Source: Modicisalibacter tunisiensis | Lineage (GTDB): Bacteria > Pseudomonadota > Gammaproteobacteria > Pseudomonadales > Halomonadaceae | Length of the DNA stretch: 64,000 bases | NCBI RefSeq assembly: GCF_020148005.1 | Contig: NZ_JAGXFD010000001.1 | Span: 2,011,739-2,075,738 of the forward strand | Direction of reading: 5' to 3' | Shown: positions 33,166 to 41,792 of the stretch, piece after piece | How the letters are laid out: the number at the start of each line of letters is the position of its first letter | How positions within the stretch are numbered: the stretch's first letter is position 1 | Notes under the pieces: generated by a model | What the model saw: only the letters and a program-made list of their open reading frames with translations | Databases searched by the model: none | Told to the model about the DNA's origin: nothing | Translations under genes and position numbers: made by a program

Positions 33166-33801
33166 ATGCGACTGTCCTTTCCATGGCGCACTCTGTCGGG
33201 TGCCTTCGTATTGCTGCTGGCCCTGCCGGCCATGGCCGGGGAGGCTTCGGTATTTCCCCTGATGCATCGCTGGGCGCACATCAACTATCGTATGCACGGC
33301 GAGGCCCAGGAGACGGCTTTCGCCGCTCTGGCCGATGACGCTGCCGGCCTGGCCGAGACGCATCCACGCAACGCCGAGGTGCTGACCTGGCAGGGTATCA
33401 TCCTCGCCTCCGAGGCCGGCGCGAGGGGAGGGTTGGGAGCGCTCGATCTGGCCAAGCAGGCTCGGGATGTGCTCGAGCGCGCGATCGACATCGATCCGCA
33501 GGGCGATAATGGGTCGGCCTATGTGACGCTGGGCACGCTCTATGCCCGGGTGCCGGGGTGGCCGATCAGCTTCGGCGACGACGAGCGGGCGGAGCGCCTG
33601 TTGAAGAAAGCCGTCGCCATCCGCCCCGAGGGCATCGATACGCGCTATTTCTATGCCGCCTTTCTGCATGGTCAGGGGCGCGATCCGGCGGCTCTCGACC
33701 AGGCGCTCAAGGCGCAGCAGGCGCCGGACCGGCCGGGGCGCGAGGCATCCGACAAGGGGCTGCGCGAGGCGATCGGGCGTCTCGTCGCCGAACTGCGCTG
33801 A
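33166..33801 (+). CDS. Secreted TPR-like protein
   Basis: 211 residues with a signal peptide (about 1-24, MRLSFPW...AMA) and an all-helical mature part. Helix pairs with TPR-like spacing appear at about 35-60, 68-95, 98-130 and 140-175: for example VLERAIDIDPQGDNGSAYVTLGTLYA and LLKKAVAIRPEGID, the A-I/V-x-x-P-x-G turn of TPR units. The position of motifs recalls TatT-type periplasmic TPR proteins of TRAP transporters, but no TRAP genes are here. ATG 33166 has GGGAG 7 bases before. Function unknown. Confidence 0.75.
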   Translation: MRLSFPWRTLSGAFVLLLALPAMAGEASVFPLMHRWAHINYRMHGEAQETAFAALADDAAGLAETHPRNAEVLTWQGIILASEAGARGGLGALDLAKQARDVLERAIDIDPQGDNGSAYVTLGTLYARVPGWPISFGDDERAERLLKKAVAIRPEGIDTRYFYAAFLHGQGRDPAALDQALKAQQAPDRPGREASDKGLREAIGRLVAELR

Positions 33802-33900
33802 GCCGCCTCGTCGGTCGGCGGCTTGGCAGGGGCCGAATGGCCCGGGATAATGAGGCGCATTGTGCCTGAACGGGGCGCCCAGCCGGCCAGCGGAGGAATC

Positions 33901-34530
33901 ATGACCGACGAGATCGAAGCAGGGCGCGCGCAATTCGGCAGCGAGGATGTCGAGCGCGTGGCGACCGAGTCGCTGTACCAGGGCTTCTTCAGCCTGGAGC
34001 GACGCCGCCTGCGCCATCGTCTCTTCGAGGGCGGATGGAGCGACGTCGTGACCCGCGAGGTGCACGTGCGTCGCGATGCCGTGGGGGTGCTGCTCTACGA
34101 TGTCGAACGCGACCACGTGGTGCTGGTGGAGCAGGTGCGCGCCGGCGCCCTGAACGACCCGGTCAGCCCGTGGAAGCTGGAGCCCGTCGCCGGGCTGGTC
34201 GAGCCGGGCGAGAGTCCGGCCGAGGTCGCCCGGCGCGAGGCCGTGGAGGAGGCGGGCTGCACGATCGACGAGCTGATCGAGCTGTATCGCTACTACCCGA
34301 GCCCCGGGGCCTGCGATGAGCAGGTCACGCTGTACTGCGGCCTGGTCGACAGCCAGGGCATAGGCGGCGTGCACGGCCTGGCCGAGGAGCACGAGGACAT
34401 TCTGGTGCATGTGCTACCCTTTGCCCGCGCCTGGGAACTGCTGCAGACGGGGCGACTCGACAATGCCATGTGCCTGATCGCCTTTCTCTGGCTGTCCCGT
34501 GAACGCGCCTCACTGCGAGCAAGGAGGTAA
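33901..34530 (+). CDS. nudF: ADP-ribose pyrophosphatase (Nudix)
   Basis: 209 residues; hydrolyses ADP-ribose to AMP and ribose-5-phosphate. The Nudix box G-x5-E-x7-REAVEEAG is complete (GLVEPGESPAEVARREAVEEAG; about residues 99-120). The downstream YYPSPGACDEQVTLYCG is diagnostic of the ADP-ribose class. ATG 33901 has GGAGGA 5 bases before, so the 26 extra in-frame residues upstream are excluded. Its TAA lies inside the ribosome site of the next gene (yqiB-like), and cpdA follows: the conserved nudF-yqiB-cpdA order. Confidence 0.93.
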   Translation: MTDEIEAGRAQFGSEDVERVATESLYQGFFSLERRRLRHRLFEGGWSDVVTREVHVRRDAVGVLLYDVERDHVVLVEQVRAGALNDPVSPWKLEPVAGLVEPGESPAEVARREAVEEAGCTIDELIELYRYYPSPGACDEQVTLYCGLVDSQGIGGVHGLAEEHEDILVHVLPFARAWELLQTGRLDNAMCLIAFLWLSRERASLRARR

Positions 34531-34533
34531 CCC

Positions 34534-34980
34534 GTGGCCAGGACCGCTTATGTCACCGACCTCAAGTCACTCCAGGCCGAGTGTTCGGCCAACTATCTGC
34601 GGCTGACGCGGCTGGTCGACGATCTGGAGGCCGGGGCGGTGCGCGAGGTGCCGCTGGCCGGTCACGCCGGGCGCTTCGGCACGCTGTGGCTCGAGGTGGC
34701 CGAGTGTGCCCCGTACACCACCATTCTGCGGGTCGCCCAGACCGGTGTGCTCGACGGCATCATCGACTCGCCGCGCATGACCGTGCATCTCTACCATGAT
34801 GTGCGCATGGCCGAGGTCACCGACTTCCAGCGCCAGCGCCATTTCCACGGCCGCTACCGTTATCCCAATCCGCGCATGCACCAGCCCGACGAGAAACTTC
34901 AGCTCAACCGCTTCCTCGGCGAGTGGCTGGAACACGGCCTGGCCCACGGCCATGCCGCCGATCTGACTCCGCTGCGCTGA
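34534..34980 (+). CDS. yqiB: DUF1249 family protein (YqiB-like)
   Basis: 148 residues from GTG 34534, preceded by an ideal AAGGAGGT that includes the nudF stop. The conserved stretch CSANYLRLTRLV near the start, and PRMTVHLYHDVRMAEVTDFQ and YPNPRMHQPDEKLQLNRFLGEWL (split: YPNPRMHQ, DEKLQLNRFLGEWL) identify the DUF1249/YqiB family. Its gene is almost always between nudF and cpdA in gammaproteobacteria, but no biochemical role is known to me. It is translationally linked to nudF. Confidence 0.9.
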   Translation: MARTAYVTDLKSLQAECSANYLRLTRLVDDLEAGAVREVPLAGHAGRFGTLWLEVAECAPYTTILRVAQTGVLDGIIDSPRMTVHLYHDVRMAEVTDFQRQRHFHGRYRYPNPRMHQPDEKLQLNRFLGEWLEHGLAHGHAADLTPLR

Positions 34981-35064
34981 GCCCCTTCTCCGTCTGCCGG
35001 CAAGCCGGCCGGTGGTTCCCTTCGGCACGCCGTGCCGCCCGTCCTTCCAGGAGTTGATTGTCCG

Positions 35065-35799
35065 ATGCGGCTGATCCAGGTCACCGATTGCCACTTGCAC
35101 GCCGACCCCGAGGCCCGCTCGCGGGCGGGGGTGCCGTTCCGCCAGCTCGAGGCGGTGCTCGAGCGGGTGCGGGCGCTGCGTCCGGATGTGCTGCTGGTGA
35201 CCGGCGACGTCAGCCAGGACGAGACGCCCGCCTCCTATGAACTGGCCGCGCGGGCCTTCGCCGGAGTGGACTGCCCCTGGTTCTGGCTGGCCGGCAATCA
35301 TGACCGGCCCCAGTACATGGCCGAGGCGCACGCACTGCTCGACGAGGTGGATCTGGGCGACTGGCGCCTGCTGCTGCTGGATTCGCGGGTCAGCGGTCAG
35401 GTGCACGGCGAGCTGGGGCAGACACAGCTGCAGGAGCTGGCCCTGCGACTCGAGATGGACGACCGGCCGACGCTGCTGGCGCTGCACCATCCGCCGGTCG
35501 AACTGGGCTCAGCCTGGATGGATGCGATCGGCCTGCTGGATCGCGAGGCCTTCTGGCAGACCCTGGCGGCCTATGCCCAGGTGCGCGTGGTGCTGTTCGG
35601 CCACGCCCATCAGCCCTTCGCGGCGCGCCACGCCGGCACCGGTGGCGAGATCGCCATCTACGGCTGCCCGGCCACGGCGGATCAGTTCCTGCCCAGCTCG
35701 CCCACCTTTGCCGTCGACGAGGCGTCGCGCCCGGGATGCCGGGTGGTGGACCTGGAGGGCGAGGTAATGACCACCTGGATCGAACGGGTGACGCCCTGA
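35065..35799 (+). CDS. cpdA: 3',5'-cyclic AMP phosphodiesterase
   Basis: 244-residue class III cyclic nucleotide phosphodiesterase that hydrolyses cAMP to AMP in the cytoplasm and so tunes Crp-type regulators. The metallophosphoesterase motifs are in order: TDCHLH, VTGDVSQDE, AGNHDRP, LHHPP and GHAHQP. ATG 35065 fits the family start MRLIQVTD; AGGAG is 11 bases upstream, a little far. Last gene of the nudF-yqiB-cpdA cluster. In many relatives the next genes are yqiA and parE, but here cysDN, a porin, cmoAB and pgi intervene. Confidence 0.94.
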   Translation: MRLIQVTDCHLHADPEARSRAGVPFRQLEAVLERVRALRPDVLLVTGDVSQDETPASYELAARAFAGVDCPWFWLAGNHDRPQYMAEAHALLDEVDLGDWRLLLLDSRVSGQVHGELGQTQLQELALRLEMDDRPTLLALHHPPVELGSAWMDAIGLLDREAFWQTLAAYAQVRVVLFGHAHQPFAARHAGTGGEIAIYGCPATADQFLPSSPTFAVDEASRPGCRVVDLEGEVMTTWIERVTP

Positions 35800-35838
35800 G
35801 CGTTATTCCCTCAAGAAATTAAAGGATGTTTCTTAATT

Positions 35839-35855
35839 CTTGGACGTTATCCAAG
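35839..35855 (+). promoter_or_regulatory. Inverted repeat in the cysD upstream region, possible operator
   Basis: CTTGGA (35839-35844), 5 bases, TCCAAG (35850-35855): a perfect dyad about 80 bases before the cysD ATG. It follows an AT-rich stretch with AAGAAATTAA and TTCTTAATTCTT. The position suits a regulator of sulfate assimilation, but I cannot match it to a CysB site. Confidence 0.4.
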
Positions 35856-35934
35856 GTCGCTCGGTAACGTACTCTCATCCTTGTTCCCCCGGTCCGGCGG
35901 GAATGCCACCGGTCATGAGAGGTTGCAAGCCGAG

Positions 35935-36846
35935 ATGCTTTCTCCCGAGCGACAGACCCACCTGAAGCAGCTCGAAGCCGAGTCGATCCATATCATCCGC
36001 GAGGTAGCCGCCGAGTTCCGCAACCCGGTGATGCTCTACTCCATCGGCAAGGACTCCTCGGTGATGCTGCACCTGGCGCGCAAGGCCTTCTATCCGGGCA
36101 CGCCGCCGTTCCCGCTGATGCACGTCAACACCACCTGGAAGTTCCGCGAGATGATCGAGTTCCGCGATCGCATGGCGGATGCGGTGGGCATGGAGCTGAT
36201 CGAGCACATCAACGAGGAAGGCCGAGCCGCCGGCATCAACCCCTTCGACCACGGCAGCGCCAAGTACACCGACATCATGAAGACCCAGTCGCTGAAGATG
36301 GCGCTGGACAAGTACGGCTTCGACGCCGCCTTCGGCGGGGCGCGCCGCGACGAGGAGGCCTCGCGGGCCAAGGAGCGGGTCTACTCGTTCCGTGACAAGT
36401 ACCACCGCTGGGATCCCAGGAACCAGCGTCCCGAGCTGTGGAATCTCTACAACGGCAAGGTCAACAAGGGCGAGTCGATCCGCGTGTTTCCGCTCTCCAA
36501 CTGGACCGAGCTGGATATCTGGCAGTACATCTACCTCGAATCGATCCCCATCGTGCCGCTGTACTATGCCGCGCCGCGGCCGGTGGTCGAGCGCGACGGC
36601 ATGCAGATCATGGTCGACGACGAACGGATGCCGCTCGAGGAAGGCGAGGTACCCGAGGAGAAGTGGGTGCGCTTCCGCACGCTGGGCTGCTACCCGCTGA
36701 CCGGCGCGGTGGAGTCACGCGCCGCCACCCTGCCCGAGATCATTCAGGAGATGCTGCTCACCCGGACCAGCGAGCGCTCGGGGCGCGCCATCGACCACGA
36801 CCAGGCCGGCAGCATGGAGCGCAAGAAGCGCGAGGGGTATTTCTAA
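35935..36846 (+). CDS. cysD: Sulfate adenylyltransferase subunit 2
   Basis: Catalytic subunit of ATP sulfurylase, which makes adenosine 5'-phosphosulfate from sulfate and ATP. 303 residues (E. coli CysD has 302), which decides ATG 35935 over the TTG further upstream. The PP-loop ATPase motif is [18 protein letters not shown] (about 35-52; SxGKDS). [16 protein letters not shown] and [19 protein letters not shown] are conserved. The TAA and the cysN ATG share one base (TAATG), so the two subunits are coupled. The operon ends at a strong terminator. Confidence 0.96.
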   Translation: MLSPERQTHLKQLEAESIHIIREVAAEFRNPVMLYSIGKDSSVMLHLARKAFYPGTPPFPLMHVNTTWKFREMIEFRDRMADAVGMELIEHINEEGRAAGINPFDHGSAKYTDIMKTQSLKMALDKYGFDAAFGGARRDEEASRAKERVYSFRDKYHRWDPRNQRPELWNLYNGKVNKGESIRVFPLSNWTELDIWQYIYLESIPIVPLYYAAPRPVVERDGMQIMVDDERMPLEEGEVPEEKWVRFRTLGCYPLTGAVESRAATLPEIIQEMLLTRTSERSGRAIDHDQAGSMERKKREGYF

Positions 36847-38273
36847 TGGCACACCAGTCAACGCTGATCGCCGACGACATCGAGCAGTACCTGCACGAGC
36901 ACGAGACCAAGGACCTGCTGCGCTTCATCACCTGCGGCAGCGTCGACGACGGCAAGTCAACGCTGATCGGGCGGCTGCTGCACGACTCCAAGATGATCTA
37001 CGAGGATCAGCTCGCCGCCATCACCCAGGCCTCGAAGACCAGCGGCACCACCGGCGACCAGGTCGACCTGGCGCTGCTGGTCGACGGGTTGCAGTCCGAG
37101 CGCGAGCAGGGCATCACCATCGACGTCGCCTATCGCTACTTCTCCACCGACCGGCGCAAGTTCATCATCGCCGATACGCCGGGACACGAGCAGTACACCC
37201 GCAACATGGCGACCGGCGCCTCCACGGCCAGCCTGGCGGTGATCCTGATCGATGCCCGTCACGGCGTGCAGACCCAGACCCGGCGACACAGCTTCATCTG
37301 TGACCTGCTGGGCATCCAGCACCTGGTGATCGCCGTCAACAAGATGGATCTGGTCGACTACTCGCAGGCGCGTTTCGACGCCATCGTCGCCGACTACCGC
37401 GCCTTCGCCGAGAAGCTCGGCGCCCGCGACATCCGCTTCGTGCCGATCTCCGCGCTGGAAGGCGACAACGTCGTCAACGCCAGCGACAACATGCCCTGGT
37501 ACGACGGCCCGGCGCTGCTCGAGGGGCTCGAGACCGTCGAGATCGCCCGCGACAGCAACCTTTCCGACCTGCGTCTGCCGGTGCAGTACGTCAATCGCCC
37601 GAACCTCGACTTCCGCGGCTACTGCGGCACGCTGGCCGCCGGCATCCTGCGGCCGGGGCAGGCCGTCAAGGCGCTGCCGTCGGGCCGGCAGTCCCGCGTG
37701 GCGCGCATCGTCACCTACGACGGCGACCTCGAGACGGCCTATCCGGGGCAGGCGATCACCGTCACGCTGGACGATGAAATTGACGTCTCGCGGGGCGACT
37801 GGCTGGTCGCCGCGGATGCCGAGGTGGCGCTGTCCAACGCCTTCAGCGCCGACATCGTGTGGATGCACGACACCCCGCTGGAGCCGGGCCGGCTCTACGA
37901 TATCAAGCTGGCGACCCGGGATCTCTCCGGGCGGATCCAGTCCATCGACTACCAGGTCGACGTCAACACCCTCGAGCATCACTCGGCCGATCAGCTGCCG
38001 CTCAACGGCATCGCCCGCTGCCGGGTGGAGCTGACCGCCCCGGTGCCGGTGGACGACTATCGTCGCAGCCCGGGCACGGGCAGCCTCATCGTCATCGACC
38101 GCTTGAGCAACGTCACCGTGGGCGCGGGCATGATCCGCGAGGCGCTCGAAGGCGATGACACCGCCGCCGGCCCGGTCGACTGGGAGGCCTTCGAGATCGA
38201 GCTGAATGCCCTGATCCGCAAGCACTTTCCCCACTGGGAAGCGAAGGACGTCAGCGAACTGTTGCGACGTTAA
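36846..38273 (+). CDS. cysN: Sulfate adenylyltransferase subunit 1 (GTPase)
   Basis: GTPase subunit of ATP sulfurylase; GTP hydrolysis drives APS formation by CysD. 475 residues, without a CysC (APS kinase) fusion. G motifs: P-loop GSVDDGKST (about 30-38), [12 protein letters not shown]. The rest is the EF-Tu-like beta-barrel part ([20 protein letters not shown]). The start ATG overlaps the cysD stop. APS kinase or reductase must be encoded elsewhere. Confidence 0.96.
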   Translation: MAHQSTLIADDIEQYLHEHETKDLLRFITCGSVDDGKSTLIGRLLHDSKMIYEDQLAAITQASKTSGTTGDQVDLALLVDGLQSEREQGITIDVAYRYFSTDRRKFIIADTPGHEQYTRNMATGASTASLAVILIDARHGVQTQTRRHSFICDLLGIQHLVIAVNKMDLVDYSQARFDAIVADYRAFAEKLGARDIRFVPISALEGDNVVNASDNMPWYDGPALLEGLETVEIARDSNLSDLRLPVQYVNRPNLDFRGYCGTLAAGILRPGQAVKALPSGRQSRVARIVTYDGDLETAYPGQAITVTLDDEIDVSRGDWLVAADAEVALSNAFSADIVWMHDTPLEPGRLYDIKLATRDLSGRIQSIDYQVDVNTLEHHSADQLPLNGIARCRVELTAPVPVDDYRRSPGTGSLIVIDRLSNVTVGAGMIREALEGDDTAAGPVDWEAFEIELNALIRKHFPHWEAKDVSELLRR

Positions 38274-38302
38274 CCTCCATTGCATCGGCATCGATCGTTG
38301 CT

Positions 38303-38332
38303 GGCCCCGCCGTTTTTCGGCGGGGCCTTTTT
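38303..38332 (+). terminator. Intrinsic terminator of cysDN
   Basis: GGCCCCGCCG (38303-38312), loop TTTTT, CGGCGGGGCC (38318-38327), then TTTTTCG. Perfect 10-bp stem with U tract, 30 bases after the cysN stop. Confidence 0.93.
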
Positions 38333-38464
38333 CGTTGGACGATCCCCGGCGCGCAGGGCTCCTGAGCGGACGGCCTGTCACCGTGGCGTCATCATTGCGT
38401 AACAGTACGGCGTTATTTTTGTTAGCAGACAATATTTTTACCTGTTAATTTTTAGTGGTATCAT

Positions 38465-38470
38465 TATAAA
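38465..38470 (+). promoter_or_regulatory. Probable -10 element of the second porin
   Basis: TATAAA in a very AT-rich stretch (38405-38475). No good -35 at 16-18 bases (TGTTAA is the best available). A start at about 38477 coincides with the first base of the structured leader. Confidence 0.45.
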
Positions 38471-38477
38471 TACCCCT

Positions 38478-38579
38478 ATCAACCAGGCTGGCGATGGGTG
38501 AAGGCGCGCAAAGCCGGCATCCGGAGTCCGGGCGCGTTGCTGCATGTCCGGCTCATGCCGACAGGGGCGCCTGGTTGAT
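38478..38579 (+). promoter_or_regulatory. Structured 5' leader of the second porin (candidate cis-acting or small RNA)
   Basis: ATCAACCAGGC (38478-38488) and GCCTGGTTGAT (38569-38579) form a perfect 11-bp stem closing a 102-nt fold. Inside, AGCCGG (38512-38517) pairs with CCGGCT (38548-38553), and CCGG-AGT-CCGG (38521-38531) can form a small hairpin. The remaining leader to the porin ATG (38580-38676) has a GCCGGCGTGCCGGC-like hairpin but no ORF. The closing stem starts at the predicted transcription start. No known riboswitch class recognised. Confidence 0.5.
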
Positions 38580-38676
38580 TGGCTGAAGCAGGGGAAGGGC
38601 AATGACGGGCCGGCGTGCCGGCGGGTGCTCGGCCTATAGCCTCCCCGATAACACGACGCAAAAAAGGAAATCATTC

Positions 38677-39819
38677 ATGTCTTGCAAGTGGTCACATGTC
38701 GTGCCGGGTGTCATCGGCGCCGGTGTTCTGGCGTATTCATCTCTGGCGAGTGCTGAAATCACGCTGGTTGAGCCCGATATGAACGGTTCCGCCTGGAACC
38801 GGTTCGAGGTACAGGTCGGTGGCAGCATCCGTGAGCAGTACTTCAATCGTTCAGGCGGGGGCGATGACGGCAGCTACAAGCACAAGGGCTATGACGGCGG
38901 CACCCGTTTCCGCCTGCATGCCAACTACCACGTCAACGACGACCTGACGCTGCTGAGTTATTTCGAATATGGCGTGGACACCATGCATGTCGCCGGCTGG
39001 GAAGACCATTACGTCAAGGGCAGCAAGACGACCAACCGCCGTCAGGTGTACTTCGGCTTCGACAGCTCACGTTACGGTCGCCTGACCCTGGGCAAGCAGA
39101 ACAGCGTCTATTACGACACCGTGGGTGTCCAGACCGACGTCTGGGACTACGACATGCTGGCTCAGGCCCCCAGCGTGGGCGTCAGCGGCGACTACGACGG
39201 TTCCTACCGTGCCCGCAAGAGCGCCAAGTACATCTACGATCTCGGCCGCACCAAGCTCTACTTCGGCTGGCTCATCCCCGATGACGACTATCATCTGGGC
39301 AACGGGTTGAACTACCGCCGCAAGAGCGGGGGTTCGGTGGGTGTCTCCTACGACTTCACCCCGACCCTGCAGCTGAACGCCGCCTACAGCAACGTCTCCT
39401 CCGAGGTGAACAACTACAGCGGCGACCAGAAGTCCTATCGTCAGGAGCTGACCGGCGCCGCGCTGACCTGGCAGCCGGGCCAGTGGTACCTCTCCGCGGG
39501 TGGCGGCTACTACCGCAACTTCGTGCCCAGCGGCATCGACACCATGAACGACTTCTTCACCGGCGATGCCTACGGTGTGGAATACGTGGCCAAGTACACC
39601 GTGCCGGTGAACGACCTGTTCGTGAAGACGGTGTCTCCCTACGTCGCCGGCGACCGCCTGAAGATGCTCAACGGCCCCGAGTACCAGAGCAACCACCAGG
39701 CCATCGGTGTCGCGACCAAGTTCGACTACGGCTTCCGCTTCGACCTGGAGCACACCTTCGCCAACACCTCGGACAACGAAGCCGACGCCACCCTGGCGCG
39801 GGTTCGCTACGACTTCTGA
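38677..39819 (+). CDS. Outer-membrane porin, OprD/OprO-unlike beta-barrel type
   Basis: 380 residues. Start ATG 38677 with AAGGAA 7 bases before. Signal peptide about 1-28 (cut after ASA). The mature barrel has alternating strands rich in Tyr, Gly and Asp and ends ARVRYDF, with the C-terminal Phe for BAM recognition. It resembles enteric OmpC-like/porin_4-type trimeric porins: the fold of strand GRLTLGKQNSVYYDTVG and the acidic loop DVWDYDM match this family loosely. It differs clearly from the first porin at 15.3 kb. It lies after the sulfate-activation operon, but no substrate can be read from sequence. A bidirectional terminator separates it from cmoB. Confidence 0.85.
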   Translation: MSCKWSHVVPGVIGAGVLAYSSLASAEITLVEPDMNGSAWNRFEVQVGGSIREQYFNRSGGGDDGSYKHKGYDGGTRFRLHANYHVNDDLTLLSYFEYGVDTMHVAGWEDHYVKGSKTTNRRQVYFGFDSSRYGRLTLGKQNSVYYDTVGVQTDVWDYDMLAQAPSVGVSGDYDGSYRARKSAKYIYDLGRTKLYFGWLIPDDDYHLGNGLNYRRKSGGSVGVSYDFTPTLQLNAAYSNVSSEVNNYSGDQKSYRQELTGAALTWQPGQWYLSAGGGYYRNFVPSGIDTMNDFFTGDAYGVEYVAKYTVPVNDLFVKTVSPYVAGDRLKMLNGPEYQSNHQAIGVATKFDYGFRFDLEHTFANTSDNEADATLARVRYDF

Positions 39820-39838
39820 GTGTTCGGGCCTCGACCTG

Positions 39839-39867
39839 AAAAAACCGGCCGCCAGGGCCGGTTTTTT
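39839..39867. terminator. Bidirectional terminator between porin and cmoB
   Basis: AAAAAACCGGCC (39839-39850), loop GCCAG, GGCCGGTTTTTT (39856-39867). The A and T flanks give a U tract on both strands, serving the porin (+) and the cmoAB operon (-). Confidence 0.93.
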
Positions 39868-39883
39868 GTGCCCGGTGGTCGGA

Positions 39884-40876
39884 TTAGCGCCGCGTGGCGA
39901 TCAGCACCGCGCGACGCGGTGCCGGGTAGCCCTCGACGGTGCGCGAGCGGTCCTGCGGGTCGAGGAAGTCGGCTAGCGACTGGAAGGTCATCCACTCGGT
40001 GGCGCGCTGTTCGTCGAGGGTGGTCGGCGCCTCGTCCACCACGCGCACGTCCGTGAAGCCGCAGCGCTCGAGCCACAGCGCCAGGGCCCGGGAGGCCGGC
40101 AGGAAGTAGACGTTGGGCATGCAGGCATAGCGTTCCTCGGGCATCAGCACGGTGGTCGCGTCGCCCTCGACCACCAGGGTCTCGAGCACCAGCTCGCCGC
40201 CCGGACGCAGGGCATCGCGCAGTTGCAGCAGGTGATCGAGCGGCGAGGCGCGGTGGTAGAGCACGCCCATCGAGAACACCGTGTCGAAGGTGGCGAGGTT
40301 CGCCGGCACGTCCTCGATACCCGCCGGCAGGAAATGCGTGCGTCCGCCATCGGCGTCGCCGACGAAGTGGCGGACCGCCTGGAACTGGTAGTAGAAGCGC
40401 GGCGAGGGGTCGATCACCAGCGTGAAGGCCGCCCCGGCACCGGCCATCCGCCAGGCGTGATAGCCGTTGCCGCCGCCCACGTCGAGCACCCGGCGTCCGG
40501 CCAGCGGCGCGAGATGCGGCGCCACGCGCTGCCACTTCCAGTCCGAGCGCCATTCGGTGTCGATGACGGTTCCGCCCAGCCGGTAGGGGCCCTTGCGCCA
40601 GGGCATCAGCGCCTTGAGCAGATTGTGGCAGCGGCGCCGATCGGCATCGGACAGGGCGACGTCGACGCTCACCGTGTCCCGGTCCAGCGCAACCTGCCGG
40701 TCGGCAGGCAGTTCCGGCAGCTTGGCCACCGCCTTCTCCCAGCCGGGCAGGTCGCCGTGGCGCCGACGGTCGAGGCCGCGGGCCAGCTGATCGGGCAGGC
40801 GCGCCAGCCAGGTGTCCAGCCCCTGATCGACGAAGGCGTGATAGAGCGCCTTGCGGGCACGCGCGTCAGGCGTCAT
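39884..40876 (-). CDS. cmoB: tRNA U34 carboxymethyltransferase
   Basis: Transfers the carboxymethyl group of carboxy-SAM to 5-hydroxyuridine at tRNA position 34, giving cmo5U, which widens wobble reading. 330 residues (E. coli 323). Conserved parts: PWRKGPYRLGGTVIDTEWRSDWKW, split here as PWRKGPYRL and DTEWRSDWKW, then RRVLDVGGGNGYHAWRM and VFSMGVLYHRASPLDHL. The ATG lies inside the end of cmoA (11-base overlap), so the two are translated together. Terminated by the shared porin terminator. Confidence 0.96.
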   Translation of the reverse strand: MTPDARARKALYHAFVDQGLDTWLARLPDQLARGLDRRRHGDLPGWEKAVAKLPELPADRQVALDRDTVSVDVALSDADRRRCHNLLKALMPWRKGPYRLGGTVIDTEWRSDWKWQRVAPHLAPLAGRRVLDVGGGNGYHAWRMAGAGAAFTLVIDPSPRFYYQFQAVRHFVGDADGGRTHFLPAGIEDVPANLATFDTVFSMGVLYHRASPLDHLLQLRDALRPGGELVLETLVVEGDATTVLMPEERYACMPNVYFLPASRALALWLERCGFTDVRVVDEAPTTLDEQRATEWMTFQSLADFLDPQDRSRTVEGYPAPRRAVLIATRR

Positions 40877-41633
40877 GGGGATGGCCTCCGGGACGGGCCT
40901 TGAAGGCGATCATCGAGGCGAAGTTGAGATACTGGAACCAGGTGGTGACGCGCTCGAAGCCGAGCCCCGCCAGGCGCGCATGGTGGGTCGCCAGGCTGTC
41001 CGGACGCAGCACGTTCTCCAGTGCGGTGCGCTTCTGGCTGATCTCCAGGTCGCTGTAGCCGTTGGCGCGCTTGAAGTCGTGGTAGCGCTCCACCAGCCAG
41101 GCGTTCTCCGCCTCGTCCTCGGCGACGATCTTCTCCGAGAGGATCAGCACACCGCCCGGTTCCAGGACCGAGTACAGCCGGCCGAGCAGGGCATCGCGAT
41201 CGGCGGGATCGAGGAACTGCAGGGTGAAGTTGAGCACGATCAGGCTTGCGGGGCGATAGTCGATCGTGCGGATGTCGCCCTGCTCGATGATGATCCGGTG
41301 CTCGGGGCACTCGCTGGCCAGGGTCGCCCGGGCCCGCTCGACCATCGCCGGCGACAGGTCGATCCCGGTCAGGGTGAAGGCTTCCGGCGGCAGGCGAGCG
41401 GCCAGTGCCAGGCCCACCGCGCCCAGCGAACAGCCCAGGTCGTAGACATGGCCGCCGTGGCGCAGGTGGCGTTCGGCGAGCACGCCCAGCATGCCCAGGA
41501 TCTGCCCGTAGCCGGGGATCGAGCGACGGACCATGTCGGGAAAGCAGGCCACGACCTGCTCGTCGAAGGAGAAGGACGCGACCCGGTCGAGGGGTGTCGT
41601 GAAGATCGCGTCACGGTAAGATGCATCACTCAT
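40866..41633 (-). CDS. cmoA: Carboxy-SAM synthase
   Basis: Converts S-adenosylmethionine and prephenate to carboxy-S-adenosylmethionine, the donor for CmoB. 255 residues from ATG 41633 (another ATG 2 codons earlier at 41639). Conserved: FSFDEQVVACFPDMVRRSIPGY (split: FSFDEQV, FPDMVRRSIPGY), VYDLGCSLGAVGLAL, LNFTLQFLDPADRDAL, and HDFKRANGYSDLEISQKR. The last 11 bases overlap cmoB. Upstream lies a large palindromic repeat element that probably shapes the 5' region of this operon. Confidence 0.96.
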   Translation of the reverse strand: MSDASYRDAIFTTPLDRVASFSFDEQVVACFPDMVRRSIPGYGQILGMLGVLAERHLRHGGHVYDLGCSLGAVGLALAARLPPEAFTLTGIDLSPAMVERARATLASECPEHRIIIEQGDIRTIDYRPASLIVLNFTLQFLDPADRDALLGRLYSVLEPGGVLILSEKIVAEDEAENAWLVERYHDFKRANGYSDLEISQKRTALENVLRPDSLATHHARLAGLGFERVTTWFQYLNFASMIAFKARPGGHPHDA

Positions 41634-41657
41634 GGACATTCGCCGTGGGTACTAGGC

Positions 41658-41792
41658 TTTGTCTGAAAACTGGCTGCGCTCGATCGTGCGGTGTTCAAAA
41701 TCAGCTCAAAATGCTCGTTTACGTCTCGTAAACTCCGCTTTTTCGCTGATTTTTGCCTTGTCTGATCGTCGCTCGACGCCTTTTCGGACAAA
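41658..41792. repeat. Large palindromic multi-stem repeat element, copy 1
   Basis: Outer arms TTTGTCTGAAAA (41659-41669 region) and TTTTCGGACAAA (41781-41792) pair with one wobble. A middle stem AAAATCAGC (41697-41705) / GCTGATTTT (41745-41753) encloses an apical hairpin GTTTAC-GTCTC-GTAAAC (41717-41733). Conserved single-stranded blocks are TGCGCTCGAT (41675-41684), TGCTC just before and TCCGC just after the apical hairpin, and a 20-base block 41755-41774 beginning GCCTTGTCT. The same architecture recurs at 55956-56088. It lies between divergent cmoA and pgi. Bases 41793-41950 show only the pgi leader. Confidence 0.8.
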
